Shown one piece after another: positions 47,457 through 58,592 of a DNA stretch of 64,000 nucleotides. The stretch's first letter is position 1. The number at the start of each line of letters is the position of its first letter. Source of the DNA: Costus lasius (taxonomy: Eukaryota > Streptophyta > Magnoliopsida > Zingiberales > Costaceae); contig CM050449.1 of NCBI GenBank assembly GCA_027563935.2, positions 77,841,178 to 77,905,177 on the forward strand, written 5' to 3'. The notes under the pieces are model-generated. The model was not told where the DNA came from. It ran no database searches and saw only the letters and a list, made by a program, of their open reading frames with translations. A program made the translations under genes and the position numbers.

Positions 47457-49081
47457 TAGATCTAAGGGTTATATGCAAGCATGTTGTTTGTTTGTATCAT
47501 TGCGCATGTTCTAAATGTTTTCTAAAACCTTACATCTTGCGCGCATAATTAGATCTAAGGTGCCACTACATTAAACCCTTAGATGGGTTGATGGGGTTGA
47601 AGTCACCACTAGGTTAGATCCAAGTCTGATCAGACCATCTGACAGCTCAGATGGGTTGACCCAATGGCACCTATGCGCAAGCACAAGGTGGCTATAGGTT
47701 GACTGCATCTAGGGCGTGTAGCGAGGTCTGGTTGAGACAACTACTGAACACACTTGAGTTAGGCCCGGGGTCACACCCGCTTGCCAAAAACTCATGGGGT
47801 GGTTCAGCCCTTGGGGCATGCATGGTTGACCATTAGGTCAACTCGGGTCAGTTAGGACTCGGTGCATGCAAGGGCAAAGGATCTAACTAGATGGATGAGT
47901 GGATCCCTATCAATGGACCATTGTAAGGTTGTAGGGCTCGTAAGGAAATTAAAATTGATGCCATGGGGTTTTTCAAAATTTAATTTCTTGATTGGATCAC
48001 AAGATGATTTGATGCCATGATGCTTGTCTATTTAGTCTTATGTGGGTTGCCCTATTGTGTGCTGTGCTGGGGCCTGCGTGCCTGGGTTTAAATTGTAAAT
48101 TAATTTGTGATCTGCGAATCACATTGTTTTAATTTATGAAATGTTGTTGACCTGTGTGTCAACCTTGTCTAGATAGATCAAATGTACTTTGATTAGACAA
48201 GAGTACAAATGCACACATCATAAAGGGGCATTCAGCTGGTGGCGCACCTGAGGTGCTCTTGGCGCTAGGGCCCTAGGTTGGACCAGATGAGATGCCAAGG
48301 AGCTCAAGTGAAGACTTAAGTAAAATTAAGGTCTTACTAGGGTTCATGGGCTTTTACCACATAAGATCATGCTTTCTACTTATTGCAAATAATTAGAGTT
48401 GCATGTTTATGTTTATCTTCTGCTATAGCCATAGGATATGCCTGATAGTAAGAAGATAAAAGACCGCTAAAATCCAACGCTAACATATCAAGCTCGTAAG
48501 CCTTCTGACGCGAAACCTCACCTTTCTGACTATCGTTGGAGCCGTGTTGAACCCACTCAGTGGGCACGTCCATCTATCTTCAGACGGTGCCGGATTTCAC
48601 CTGCGTGTTACAGAGTTGGGATTTATCCCCTCTCGTTGCTCAGCATAGCACGTGGTGGTCCAGGGAGTAGGTCGGGTCAGCTTGACCATGTAGACTACAT
48701 ATGTGGCGCATATGGTAGCACATGGAGGCAGCCATCTCTGGGATCAGAGACTGTGTTGTACCAACTCAGTTGGCACAGTCTGCTGGATTGCCAAGATGAA
48801 GGGGAATCGCACGGGTTGGCGATTGGCTGGGACAGCCTACCAGAAATTAGTGCTTGTCATCTCTGTGCATCTTATCTCGCCTGAGCGGGACGCGGAGACC
48901 AAGTATGAAATCTGGATCCCATCTCACTAAAAGAGTGTTACTCTTTCGGACTGTTTACTGGATTTTTCAGTCAGACAAAATAGTGAGAAAAAGAATCTTT
49001 CTTAAGTCCTAGATTGATTCTGAACATTGATACTGACCTTGCTGTTCTTGCTTGTTGTAGATTCCTGCAGCAACGAACACC

Positions 49082-52000
49082 ATGAGCTTCAATGTGCGAT
49101 CCCTACTGGAAAGGGAGAAGTTTGCTGGGCCGAACTTCTCTGACTGGTTCGGACACCTTAAGATTGTTCTTAAGGCAGAGAGGAAACTGTATGTCCTCGA
49201 GACGGCGATACCGCTGCAGCCCGCTCCGAACGCCGCAAGGGCGGTTCGGGATGCCTACGAAAAGCACGTCAATGATAGCATTGATGTCGCTTGCCTGATG
49301 CTAGCGTCTATGACGCCACCGCTGCAGCGTCAGCATGAGGACATGTCGGCTATAGAAATTATAGCGAACCTCAAGATGCTGTATGCTGCACAGGCGAGGA
49401 CTGAACGCTATAATCTGACGAAGCTCTTCTTTCAGAGCAAACTGGCTGAGGGGAGCCCAGTGGGAGCTCACGTGCTCAAGATGATTGGGCACAAGGAGGC
49501 TCTGGAGAAACTGGGGCATACCATCAACCAGGAGCTTGCTGTGGACATTATTCTGCAGTCTCTTCCGCCTTCTTTCGATGCGTTCATCATTAACTTTAAT
49601 ATGAACAAGATCGATTGTACGCCGGCAGAGCTGCTGAATATGCTCTTGACAACTGAGGAAACTTTGAAGGGTAAGCCTTCAACCTCTGTCTTGATGGTTC
49701 CTTTTAGGAACAAGAAGAAGGGGAAGAAGGGCAAGGCCCCTGTCAAGAATTACAGCAAGGCCCTGAAACAGAAGGTGAAGCGGTCGAAGGACAACAGGTG
49801 TTTCCACTGTGGCCAGCTGGGTCACTGGAAAAAGGACTGTAAAGCGCTCCAAGGAGATAAGAGGGGAAGCATCGCTTCTGGCTCAGGTATATATGTGACT
49901 GAGGTCATGTTTTCATCTTCTTCTATATCATGGGTGTTGGACACTGCATGTGGAGTTCACATTTGTTCAAATGTACAGGAACTCAAGAGAAGAAGGCAGG
50001 TGGGACAGCATGAGGTAGACCTACGCGTTGGAAACGGGGCACGGGTTGCTGCTGTTGCTGTAGGAGACTATTTCATTTCTTTACCATCTGGCATTGTATT
50101 AGAATTAAACAATTGTTATTTTGTACCAAGTATCACAAAGAATATTATCTCTATTCCTGCTCTTGTCAGGAAAGGATTTGCCTTTGAATGCAAGATTTCA
50201 AAGTGTGTTTTATCTCGTGATAATATTGTGTATGCAACTGGTTCAATTAACAATGGGTTATACATGTTGGACATGGACAATTCTATACAAAATATTGATA
50301 ATAAGAAAGCCAAGTATGCTGATGACAGCACCTTGTTATGGCATAGTCGTTTAGGCCATATAAACGAGAAGCGCATTAAGCGGTTGCATGATCATGGACT
50401 GCTGGGATCATTCTCCTATGAGGAGATTGATACATGCAAAGCTTGTTTGATGGGTAAAATGACGAAGTCTCCTTTTCCTCACAAAGGTCAAAGGGCTTCA
50501 GGTTTACTGGACCTAATACACAGTGATGTGTGTGGGCCTTTTGGTAAACATGCCAGAGGTGGCTATCAGTACTTCATTACCTTTACTGATGATTTCAGTA
50601 GGTATGGATATGTCTATTTAATGAGACATAAAAGTGAATCTTTTGACAAGTTCAAAGAGTTCAAAAATGAAGTACAAAATCAGCTAGGCCGAAATATCAA
50701 GGCACTTCGTTCAGATCGAGGTGGTGAATACCTGAGTCATGCGTTTACTGACTATCTGAAAGAGTGTGGGATTATCTCACAGCTCACTCCGCCAGGAACA
50801 CCGCAATGGAATGGTGTGTCCGAGAGGAGAAATAGAACGTTACTTGATATGGTTCGTTCTATGATGAGTCAGGCTACTCTTCCATACTCCTTTTGGGGTT
50901 TTGCACTGGAAACAGCTGCAAAGGTACTAAACCGAGTGCCATCCAAGGCAGTTTTAAAGACGCCATATGAGTTATGGTATGGGAAACAGCCTAGCTTGAC
51001 ATTTATCAGGATCTGGGGTTGCGAGGCTTATGTCAAAAAGCTCGCCTCTGGGAAACTAGAGAGCAGATCTGACAAATGCATCTTTGTCGGTTACCCTAAG
51101 GAAACTAAGGGTTATTATTTCTACGATCCCAAGGAGAACAAGGTATTTGTTGCTCGGACGGCCGTATTTCTTGAGAAGGAATTTATTCTGCAAGAGGCCA
51201 GTGGGAGAGAAATAAAGCTGGATGAGAATCCAGAGGAAGGACAAAGTAGTCAAGCAGAGTTGGATGTGCCTGAGCCGGTAGAGCAGGTTATTGGACAACC
51301 TGAGGCTCAGATATCACGGGAACCGCGAAGATCGGGTAGGATCCGTCAACAGCCTGAGCGCTATGACGGAGTCTACATCATTGATAATGATGAACCCCTA
51401 ACTTATGCGGATGCGGTCAGTGGACCGGAGTCAGCTAGATGGCTTGATGCTATGCGAGCCGAGATGGACTCCATGTCAGATAACCAAGTCTGGGATTTGG
51501 TTGATCCGCCTCCGGGAGTAATCCCTATAGGCTGTAAATGGATCTTCAAGAAGAAGATTGACATGGATGGTAACGTGGTTACCTATAAAGGCAGGCTAGT
51601 TGCGAAAGGTTTCAAACAAATCTACGGGATAGATTATGATGAAACTTTCTCACCTGTAGCCATGTTTAAGTCTATTCGGATTCTTTTCGCGATAGCTGCA
51701 TATTACGATTATGAGATCTGGCAGATGGATGTGAAAACAGCTTTCCTTAATGGAAATCTGGATGAGGATGTGTATATGACACAACCGGAAGGTTTCACTA
51801 ATCCATCAGATCGTCATAAAATATGTAAGTTAAAGAAGTCCATTTATGGACTGAAACAAGCATCAAGAAGCTGGAATATTCGTTTTGATGAATCAATCTC
51901 TGAGTTTGGTTTCATCAAGAACGAGGATGACCCGTGTGTATATAAGAGGTTTAGTGGGAGCGTGATTACATTCCTAATCCTCTACGTCGATGATATCTTG

Positions 52001-52966
52001 ATCATTGGAAACGATATTCCTGAACTGCATGCTGTTAAGGCATGGTTAGGAAAATGTTTTCAGATGAAAGATCTAGGAGAAGCAGCCTATGTACTAGGTG
52101 TGAAGATCTACCGGGATAGATCTAAGAGGCTTCTCGGGCTGTGCCAGAGTACTTACATCGATAAAGTCCTGGAGAGATTCCATTTAGAGAATTCTAAACG
52201 TGGATATCTTCCAGTCAGACATGGTCTGAATCTTTCGAAGAGTCAGTGTCCACAAACACAGACTGAGAAAGATGAAATGGACAATACGCCTTATGCTTCG
52301 GCTATTGGGTCCATTATGTATGCGATGTTGTGTACTCGCCCAGACGTCGCTTACGGGTTAAGCGTGACCAGTCGATTCCAAAGTAATCCAGGTTTGGCGC
52401 ACTGGATTGCAGTCAAGAACATTTTAAAATATCTGCGGAGGACCAAAGATATGTTCTTGATATATGGTGGTCAGGAAGAACTCAGTATAGAGGGATATAC
52501 TGACGCTTCGTTCCAGTCGGACCAGGATGATTTCCGATCGCAATCAGGCTATGTTTTTAGCTTGAATGGTGGAGCAGTGGTGTGGAAAAGTTTCAAACAG
52601 TCAACTGTTGCTGATTCCACAACAGAAGCCGAGTATGTTGCAGCCTCGGAAGCATCCAAGGAGGCAGTGTGGATTCGTAAGTTCGTGAGAGAACTTGGTG
52701 TCGTTCCTTCGAGTGCAGATCCTTTGGTTATCTTTTGTGATAACACTGGAGCTATAGCACAAGCAAAGGAACCGCGGTCGCACCAGAAGTCCAAGCACAT
52801 ACAGAGACGGTTTCACTTGATCCGGGAGATCATTGATCGTGGCGAGATCAAGATTTGCAAGGTTCATACAGATGACAATCTGGCAGACCCGCTTACCAAG
52901 CCTCTGGCGCAGCAGAAGCATGAGAAGCACTGTAATAATATGGGTTTGAGATTTCTCAACCATTAG
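49082..52966 (+). CDS. Copia gag-pol polyprotein of B (1294 aa), intact
   Basis: It has the same length and domain layout as the polyprotein of A: gag, CCHC 240-253, protease Asp287, integrase H421/H426/C452/C455 and D482/D545/E581, YVDD 968-971, RNase H D1141/E1184/D1220. I see only about three residue differences from A: Leu for Pro at 45, Pro for Leu at 162, and Gln for Arg at 756. None of these is in a catalytic motif. An uninterrupted frame, near-identical LTRs and a perfect primer binding site make this the best candidate for an active copy in the window. Expression cannot be judged from sequence. Confidence 0.96.
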   Translation: MSFNVRSLLEREKFAGPNFSDWFGHLKIVLKAERKLYVLETAIPLQPAPNAARAVRDAYEKHVNDSIDVACLMLASMTPPLQRQHEDMSAIEIIANLKMLYAAQARTERYNLTKLFFQSKLAEGSPVGAHVLKMIGHKEALEKLGHTINQELAVDIILQSLPPSFDAFIINFNMNKIDCTPAELLNMLLTTEETLKGKPSTSVLMVPFRNKKKGKKGKAPVKNYSKALKQKVKRSKDNRCFHCGQLGHWKKDCKALQGDKRGSIASGSGIYVTEVMFSSSSISWVLDTACGVHICSNVQELKRRRQVGQHEVDLRVGNGARVAAVAVGDYFISLPSGIVLELNNCYFVPSITKNIISIPALVRKGFAFECKISKCVLSRDNIVYATGSINNGLYMLDMDNSIQNIDNKKAKYADDSTLLWHSRLGHINEKRIKRLHDHGLLGSFSYEEIDTCKACLMGKMTKSPFPHKGQRASGLLDLIHSDVCGPFGKHARGGYQYFITFTDDFSRYGYVYLMRHKSESFDKFKEFKNEVQNQLGRNIKALRSDRGGEYLSHAFTDYLKECGIISQLTPPGTPQWNGVSERRNRTLLDMVRSMMSQATLPYSFWGFALETAAKVLNRVPSKAVLKTPYELWYGKQPSLTFIRIWGCEAYVKKLASGKLESRSDKCIFVGYPKETKGYYFYDPKENKVFVARTAVFLEKEFILQEASGREIKLDENPEEGQSSQAELDVPEPVEQVIGQPEAQISREPRRSGRIRQQPERYDGVYIIDNDEPLTYADAVSGPESARWLDAMRAEMDSMSDNQVWDLVDPPPGVIPIGCKWIFKKKIDMDGNVVTYKGRLVAKGFKQIYGIDYDETFSPVAMFKSIRILFAIAAYYDYEIWQMDVKTAFLNGNLDEDVYMTQPEGFTNPSDRHKICKLKKSIYGLKQASRSWNIRFDESISEFGFIKNEDDPCVYKRFSGSVITFLILYVDDILIIGNDIPELHAVKAWLGKCFQMKDLGEAAYVLGVKIYRDRSKRLLGLCQSTYIDKVLERFHLENSKRGYLPVRHGLNLSKSQCPQTQTEKDEMDNTPYASAIGSIMYAMLCTRPDVAYGLSVTSRFQSNPGLAHWIAVKNILKYLRRTKDMFLIYGGQEELSIEGYTDASFQSDQDDFRSQSGYVFSLNGGAVVWKSFKQSTVADSTTEAEYVAASEASKEAVWIRKFVRELGVVPSSADPLVIFCDNTGAIAQAKEPRSHQKSKHIQRRFHLIREIIDRGEIKICKVHTDDNLADPLTKPLAQQKHEKHCNNMGLRFLNH

Positions 52967-52972
52967 ATTAAG

Positions 52973-52986
52973 TGCAAGTGGGAGAT
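52973..52986 (+). promoter_or_regulatory. Polypurine tract of B
   Basis: GCAAGTGGGAGAT lies immediately before the 3' LTR. Confidence 0.78.
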
Positions 52987-54668
52987 TGTTGGAGTATGCC
53001 CTTAAGGCTAATGTTTGAGGCCTTTGGGATTGTAAAAGTATTATGTAATAAACTCTTATGTTTATGATAGGCATGGTTATTATTCAGGTTGTTACCTTGT
53101 CTGCTGCAATGAGTGTGCTTCTGAATAATGTCTCAAAGCTGTTCAGCTAGGCTGACAGGCTGTATGTCCTTAGTCGAGATATCTTGGTGAACATGAGACA
53201 GCCTTGATATGATGGAGACTAATATGAGTGCTAATCTTATAGGATGCTTCGAGCATGGAATAAGATGTAGACTCATGGGTACATTGGATGTACTGGACAG
53301 ACCCTACTGGGATATTCCATTGCTTGTCACAATGTGAATGATCCTTGTAAGCAGCAAGTGGCACATGTCCTCTGACTTGAGATCACTTGTGTTTCTAAAT
53401 GATGATTGTCATTGTCTTGAGGTAGTTCAATATCATTTGAAACATAATGATTATAGACTATCTTGGATGGTGAGCTTGAGTCAGGTTAGGGCACTTGTGA
53501 TAGATAAAGGATTGCCGTATCCTTGTTTAAGGAGTGTGATGTTCTAAAGGGCCCCCTTTATATGAGATGATTGAGGAAGTGTATGGCCATACCCAGATGA
53601 CTATGTTCATCTGATCTAATCATGCTCATCGTGTTGGAGTTACAAGCTTGACATGCTTGTCCAATAAGAACATCCAGTGGCAAAGGATAAATGTATGCCT
53701 TGTGAATAGAGTCACACTTGTGCCTTGGTTTGGGAGTAGTCTTGGAAGACTCTTTCCTTTATATCGGGAGACAGTGATGTGTTGCTAGATACCCCTCACT
53801 GATCGTGATAACGTAAGTTATCGTTACCGACATTTAGAGGAAACCCTCAGGGTCGCACAATATGATGATATGGCTTACTTGAGTCAGATCGTGTGGACTG
53901 AATTCTTTGGGTTCAGTTTAAGGGGATTTAATCTCTGATTGTAAGTGAGATCTAGCCTGATCATGTTTGATTGATTAGGGCTTGAGATCGGTAAGCTTGG
54001 ATCGAGAGAGATGATGCTAGATCGAAGAGATCAGGGGCATCAGGTGATGAACGGTTAGATCATGAGCCTTGGGGTTCAATATGGTCTAGACCACATGGCT
54101 TGAGCCATTTCGGTTTGGTTCATGAACCAAAGTCGATTGAAACGGTTTAGCTTGAACCGGTTCACAATTGTGAACGCATGGTTCAATGCTCAAATGCGTT
54201 TGAGGTTGGCTTGAGCGCATGGCATGATGAGCTTCCATTTATGGAAAGTCATCATGGCCGGTTTCACAAAAACGCCTAAACGCATAAGCGTTTGTGCTCT
54301 TCTCTTGAACGCCTTGGACAATTTCGTTGAGGTGTGATTGACGACGAGAAGGAGAGGCTAGGCAAGTGAAGCTCTCGGCAACAAGGAGATTCATCATCCC
54401 CTTCCATTCGACAAGAAGGCTTGAGGGTCTTGCTAGCACAAGAGATCTCAAGGAAGTGAGCATCTTCATCTTGTGTGTGGGCTTGTGGAGGAGACCTAGT
54501 TTGATCTCTTCTTCCAAACCGACTTCCAAATCCATGGCGTTGGTATGATTCCTTTTCATAACATAAGTTGATCTTATAGATTCATATGCGATCTTGAAAC
54601 CCTTTTTCCGCAAAGCTTGTTAGAATTGCAAGTTTAGGGTTTCTCCCCTATAATTAGGGGTTCCTACA
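52987..54668 (+). repeat. 3' LTR of B (1682 bp)
   Basis: This is the partner of 45473-47154, with the hairpin at 53807-53822. It is followed by the second TTAGC. Confidence 0.94.
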
Positions 54669-56771
54669 TTAGCAGGTTACTACCGGAGATTTGTTGAGGG
54701 ATTCTCCAAGCTGGCGGGTCCTTTAACTAAATTGACCAGAAAGGAGGCCAAGTTTAATTGGGATGACAAGTGTGAAGAGAGCTTTCAAGAGCTGAAGAGG
54801 AGGTTGACTAGTACACTGATCCTCATTATTCCTAGTGATCGGGAAAGGTTTACTGTCTATACGGATGCTTCGGGCAAAGGGTTGGGTTGTGTCTTGATGC
54901 AGAAGGGTTCTGTGGTAGCCTATGCTTCGAGACAACTGAAGGAGTATGAGTTGAACTACCCTACTCATGACTTAGAGTTGGCGGCCGTAGTCTTTGCTCT
55001 GAAGATATGGCATCACTATTTGTTGGGTCAAGAGTTTGATCTGTTCACTGACCACCAGAGTCTCAAGTATATCTTCACTCAGAAGGAGTTGAACATGAGA
55101 CAGAGAAGATGGATGGAGTTGATCAAAGACTATGACTTCTCTATTCAGTATCAGGCTGGAAAGGCCAATGTAGTGGCGGATGCACTAAGCAGACATGCAG
55201 TTACTTCAGTAGCTGCTTTACGAGTCAGTGAGTGGCGGTTACTGCAGGAGTTCAGCGATCTCAGGATCAGTGTTTCTCCTAGAGTTCAGTCGGGTTATGT
55301 GGCCTTTCTCAGAGTACAGTCTGCTTTGTTGCAGAAGATCAGAGATCAGCAGTCTGTGGATCCGAGATTAGTTCAGATCAGGGATAGTTTGGTTGATGGA
55401 GCAGTTCAGGATTTTAGCTTGTCTGATGATGGTATTCTTCGGTTTCGTGGAAGGGTATGTGTCCCTGAGGAACCGAGCTTGAGGAAAGAAATATTGGAGG
55501 ACAGCCATAACTCCAAATATTCTCTACATCCTGGCGTGACTAAAATGTATCAGGACCTCAAGAAAAGCTTTTGGTGGCCGGGTATGAAGAAAGAAGTATT
55601 TGATTTTGTCTCTAGGTATTTAACCTGTCAGACGGTAAAGGCTGAACACCAAAAGCCTGGTGGTTTGTTGCAGCCCCTTCCTATTCCTGAGTGGAAGTGG
55701 GAATGCATCAGTATGGATTTTGTGTGTGGTTTGCTTAGAACCAGATTGGGTCATGATGCTATTTGGGTGATCGTTGATAGACTCACTAAATCAGCCCATT
55801 TTCTCCCGATTAAGATGACTTATTCTTTAGAGAGGCTGGCTAGATTATACATTGATGAGATAGTCAGACTGCATGGAGTGCCTGTTGATATTGTGTCTGA
55901 TAGGGACTCTCAATTTCTGTCCAGGTTTTGGAAGAGCTTACAGGAGGGTTTAGGTACTAAGTTGAGTTTTAGTACAGCATACCATCCTCAGTCTGATGGC
56001 CAGACGGAGCGTACTATACAGACTCTAGAAGACCTGTTGAGAGCTTATGTGGTTGATTGGAGTTCCGAGTGGAACCGGGATCTATCTTTGATAGAGTTCA
56101 CTTATAATAATAGTTTCCACTCCAGTATTCAGATGGCTCCTTGTGAGGCTTTGTATGGGAGAAGGTGTAGGACTCCCTTGTGTTGGGAGGAAACTGGTGA
56201 CAGAATGATTTTGAGATCTGATGCAGTTCAGGAGACTACTGATAAGGTCAGAGAGATACAGGATAAACTGAAGATTGCTCGGGACAGACAGAAGAGTTAT
56301 GCTGATGACCGTCGTCGTTCCCTGGAGTTTATGGTAGGGGATCATGTTTTCTTAAAGGTATCACCTACTAAGGGTGTTATGAGGTTTGGCAAAAAGGGCA
56401 AATTGAGCCCTAGGTTTGTAGGCCCTTTTGACATTATTGAGAGAATTGGTCCAGTGGCTTACCGGTTAGCTTTACCTCCTGCTATGGATCATGTGCATAA
56501 TGTGTTCCATGTTTCTGTTTTGAGAAAATATCATCCTGATCCATCTCATGTATTGGAATTGGAACCTCTTCAGATTCAGAGTGATTTGACTTTTGAGGAA
56601 AGACCTCTCCGGATTGTGGATAGAAAGGATAAAGTTCTGAGAAACAAGACTATATCTTTGGTAAAGGTTATCTGGGGAAATCAGTTGGTTGAGGAGGCAA
56701 CTTGGGAGACTGAAGCTGATATGAGGAAGTTTTATGCTTATCTTTTTGATGATATGGATGCTGAGCTTTAG
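54669..56771 (+). pseudogene. Gypsy pol of G1, piece 2 (RNase H, integrase, chromodomain)
   Basis: The frame resumes after the duplicated TTAGC and is open to the stop at 56769-56771. It encodes the end of reverse transcriptase, then RNase H ([10 protein letters not shown] near 54858; LTDHQSL-type motif as FTDHQSL). Integrase follows, with the zinc region from about 55520 and acidic residues in [15 protein letters not shown] and GQTERT. Last comes a C-terminal chromodomain (VEEATWE), which in chromoviruses directs integration to modified chromatin. The first Cys of the integrase CxxC is Tyr (55617-55619), so zinc binding is probably lost. With B in the middle, gag missing at the front and this change, G1 is dead. 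Confidence 0.93.
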
Positions 56772-56787
56772 AGGACTAAAGCTTTAT

Positions 56788-56800
56788 AAGGAGGGAGGGA
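56788..56800 (+). promoter_or_regulatory. Polypurine tract of G1
   Basis: AAGGAGGGAGGGA directly precedes the LTR start TGTAAGATCC. Confidence 0.85.
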
Positions 56801-58162
56801 TGTAAGATCCAAGGATCTTAAGTCCTGGTAAGCATTATTTTTGATTTAAATAAACTCGTTGGCTGTGATATTGTGTTCATGATTTAAATAAAATTATTGA
56901 CTGTGATATTTTTCTATGTATTGGTTGTTAATAGTTAATTAACTAGAGATTTTTGGTTGATAAATTATAGTTAATTAACTAGAGATTTTGGTTGTTAACT
57001 TATAGTTAATTAAATTAGAGTTTATTGGTTAATTAATTAGACCTTATTGGTTAATTAACTAGCTTATTGGATATTAATTAAATTCTTATTGGATTTTCAC
57101 TTAAACCATGGGTTATTGGGTTTGCACTAATTGGGTTTTAAAATTCGAATTTATTAGTTAAATGGGTTAAACCCTATTTGAATTAGTTGGTTAGCGGGTT
57201 AAAGAATTAAAAACCGAAAATTCAAATTAGTAATTCGGTTAGGGAAGGAAAAAAATTTGGCGATGTTGGCTTGAGAAAATCTTGGGGCGGCTAGGGCAAA
57301 GAAGTGGGCGGTTCTTGAAGAACTTGGCGATTTTCCTCTTCCTTCTTCTTTTGGCCGGCATTCCTTGGTGTTTGGTGGCGTCTTTCAAAGCTTTAGACGA
57401 ATTTTTGGAAAGGTTTTTCATATTGGTGATCACGGTTAAGAGGTGAGTGGAGTGTCTATTCGATTCTATCTATTGTTTGTGTTAGATGATGTGTTAAATG
57501 ATACCTTTGCTTGTTAGAATTTTTACTATGCTAAAACCGATACCTTCACCATGTTAAAACCGAATTTAGGACATGAAAACCGAAATTAATATGTTCTTCA
57601 TGAAAATCAAATCTAAGGTATTTTTCCATGAAATCGAATAGATATTCTTGTTCTTCATGAAAATCGAATTTAGGGTATTTTCCATGAAAACCTAAAAACC
57701 GAAATCTTGATGATCTTGATAATTGTTTATGAAAACCGAATTTTGATGTTTGTAGTTAACATGTTACATGTGGTAATTTGTAAAGTAGTTTATATGAATA
57801 CTTGTTTTAAATTTTAAGTTGATTTTATGGATGCTTGATATGATTGTTTCTTAGTGTGTGTAACATGTTAAATATTTATGATTCTATATTTATGGCTATG
57901 TATTTGTATTTGAGAAACTTGGGTGATAACATAGCAAGGTTTGACTGAACTAATCAGCATGAAATCTAAGGACTACACTATTAGGTGATTATGTGATTTT
58001 TGATTATTATGTGGTTATGTGATCCTTGATTTTTATGTGGTTATGTGATTTTTTTTAAAATTATGTGGTTATGTGATTTTCGGTTATTATGTGTTATGAG
58101 ATGGGTAGGACTAAGGCTAAGTGTAACTGTGTACTCAATGGGATAGTTGATATGTGATATGT

Positions 58163-58283
58163 TAAGGGTTGGATATTTCAGCCCTGTATTGTGATATGTG
58201 AAGGGGGTTGATGTTCAGCCTGCCTGTTATGATTATTGTGATGGGGGTTGATGTTCAGCCTGCCCGATATGATTATTGTGATG
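58163..58283 (+). repeat. 40-bp tandem repeat in G1 LTR
   Basis: The core GGGGGTTGATGTTCAGCC starts near 58203 and 58243; a diverged third unit lies near 58163. Confidence 0.75.
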
Positions 58284-58388
58284 ACTATCCTAGAGTCTAG
58301 TTGACACTTAGGAGTCCACCTTTGTGATATAAGATATAAGATGTGTCTGTTGTCCAGTAGGAACCCTTTGGGAGAATGAGTTTTGACG

Positions 58389-58592
58389 CAAAGTGCCATG
58401 TCTTGGTCGGACAGGGGGCCACCTCTTGATGTCATCACTCTTTTGTGTTATGGGGTGTTTTAGAGCAAAGTGCCACGTCATGACCTGGCGGGGGCCACCT
58501 CTTGAATCTACACATCTTTTTGTGTTATGGGGTGTAGTAGAGCAAAGTGCCACGTCGTGACCTGGCGGGGGCCACCTCTTGATTCTATACAC
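58389..58592 (+). repeat. 77-bp tandem repeat in G1 LTR (2.6 units)
   Basis: Units start CAAAGTGCCA at 58389, 58466 and 58543, each with GGGGGCCACCTCTTGA or close to it. Unit 1 is the most diverged. Confidence 0.85.

Larger units (their letters stand above)
47155..49081 (+). other. Leader of B
   Basis: This is a 1.9-kb leader like that of A, with short gag-proximal open frames at 48636-48884 and 48703-48930 and a splice-acceptor-like tract at 49031-49070. No independent gene is seen. Confidence 0.82.
45473..54668 (+). mobile_element. Copia element B, intact and young
   Basis: This is a complete plus-strand element of 9196 bp: LTRs 45473-47154 and 52987-54668 (both 1682 bp), perfect primer binding site, leader, intact 1294-codon gag-pol, polypurine tract and TTAGC duplications. 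The LTRs differ at about one position that I can see (near 46895). It is almost identical to A, including the leader, apart from one extra 27-bp-type unit. It is inserted in the reverse transcriptase/RNase H connection of G1. Confidence 0.95.

Noticed and set aside
58178..58592. Minus-strand frames of 86 and 94 codons
   Set aside because: They are created by the 40-bp and 77-bp repeats of the G1 LTR; the peptides are simply repeated.
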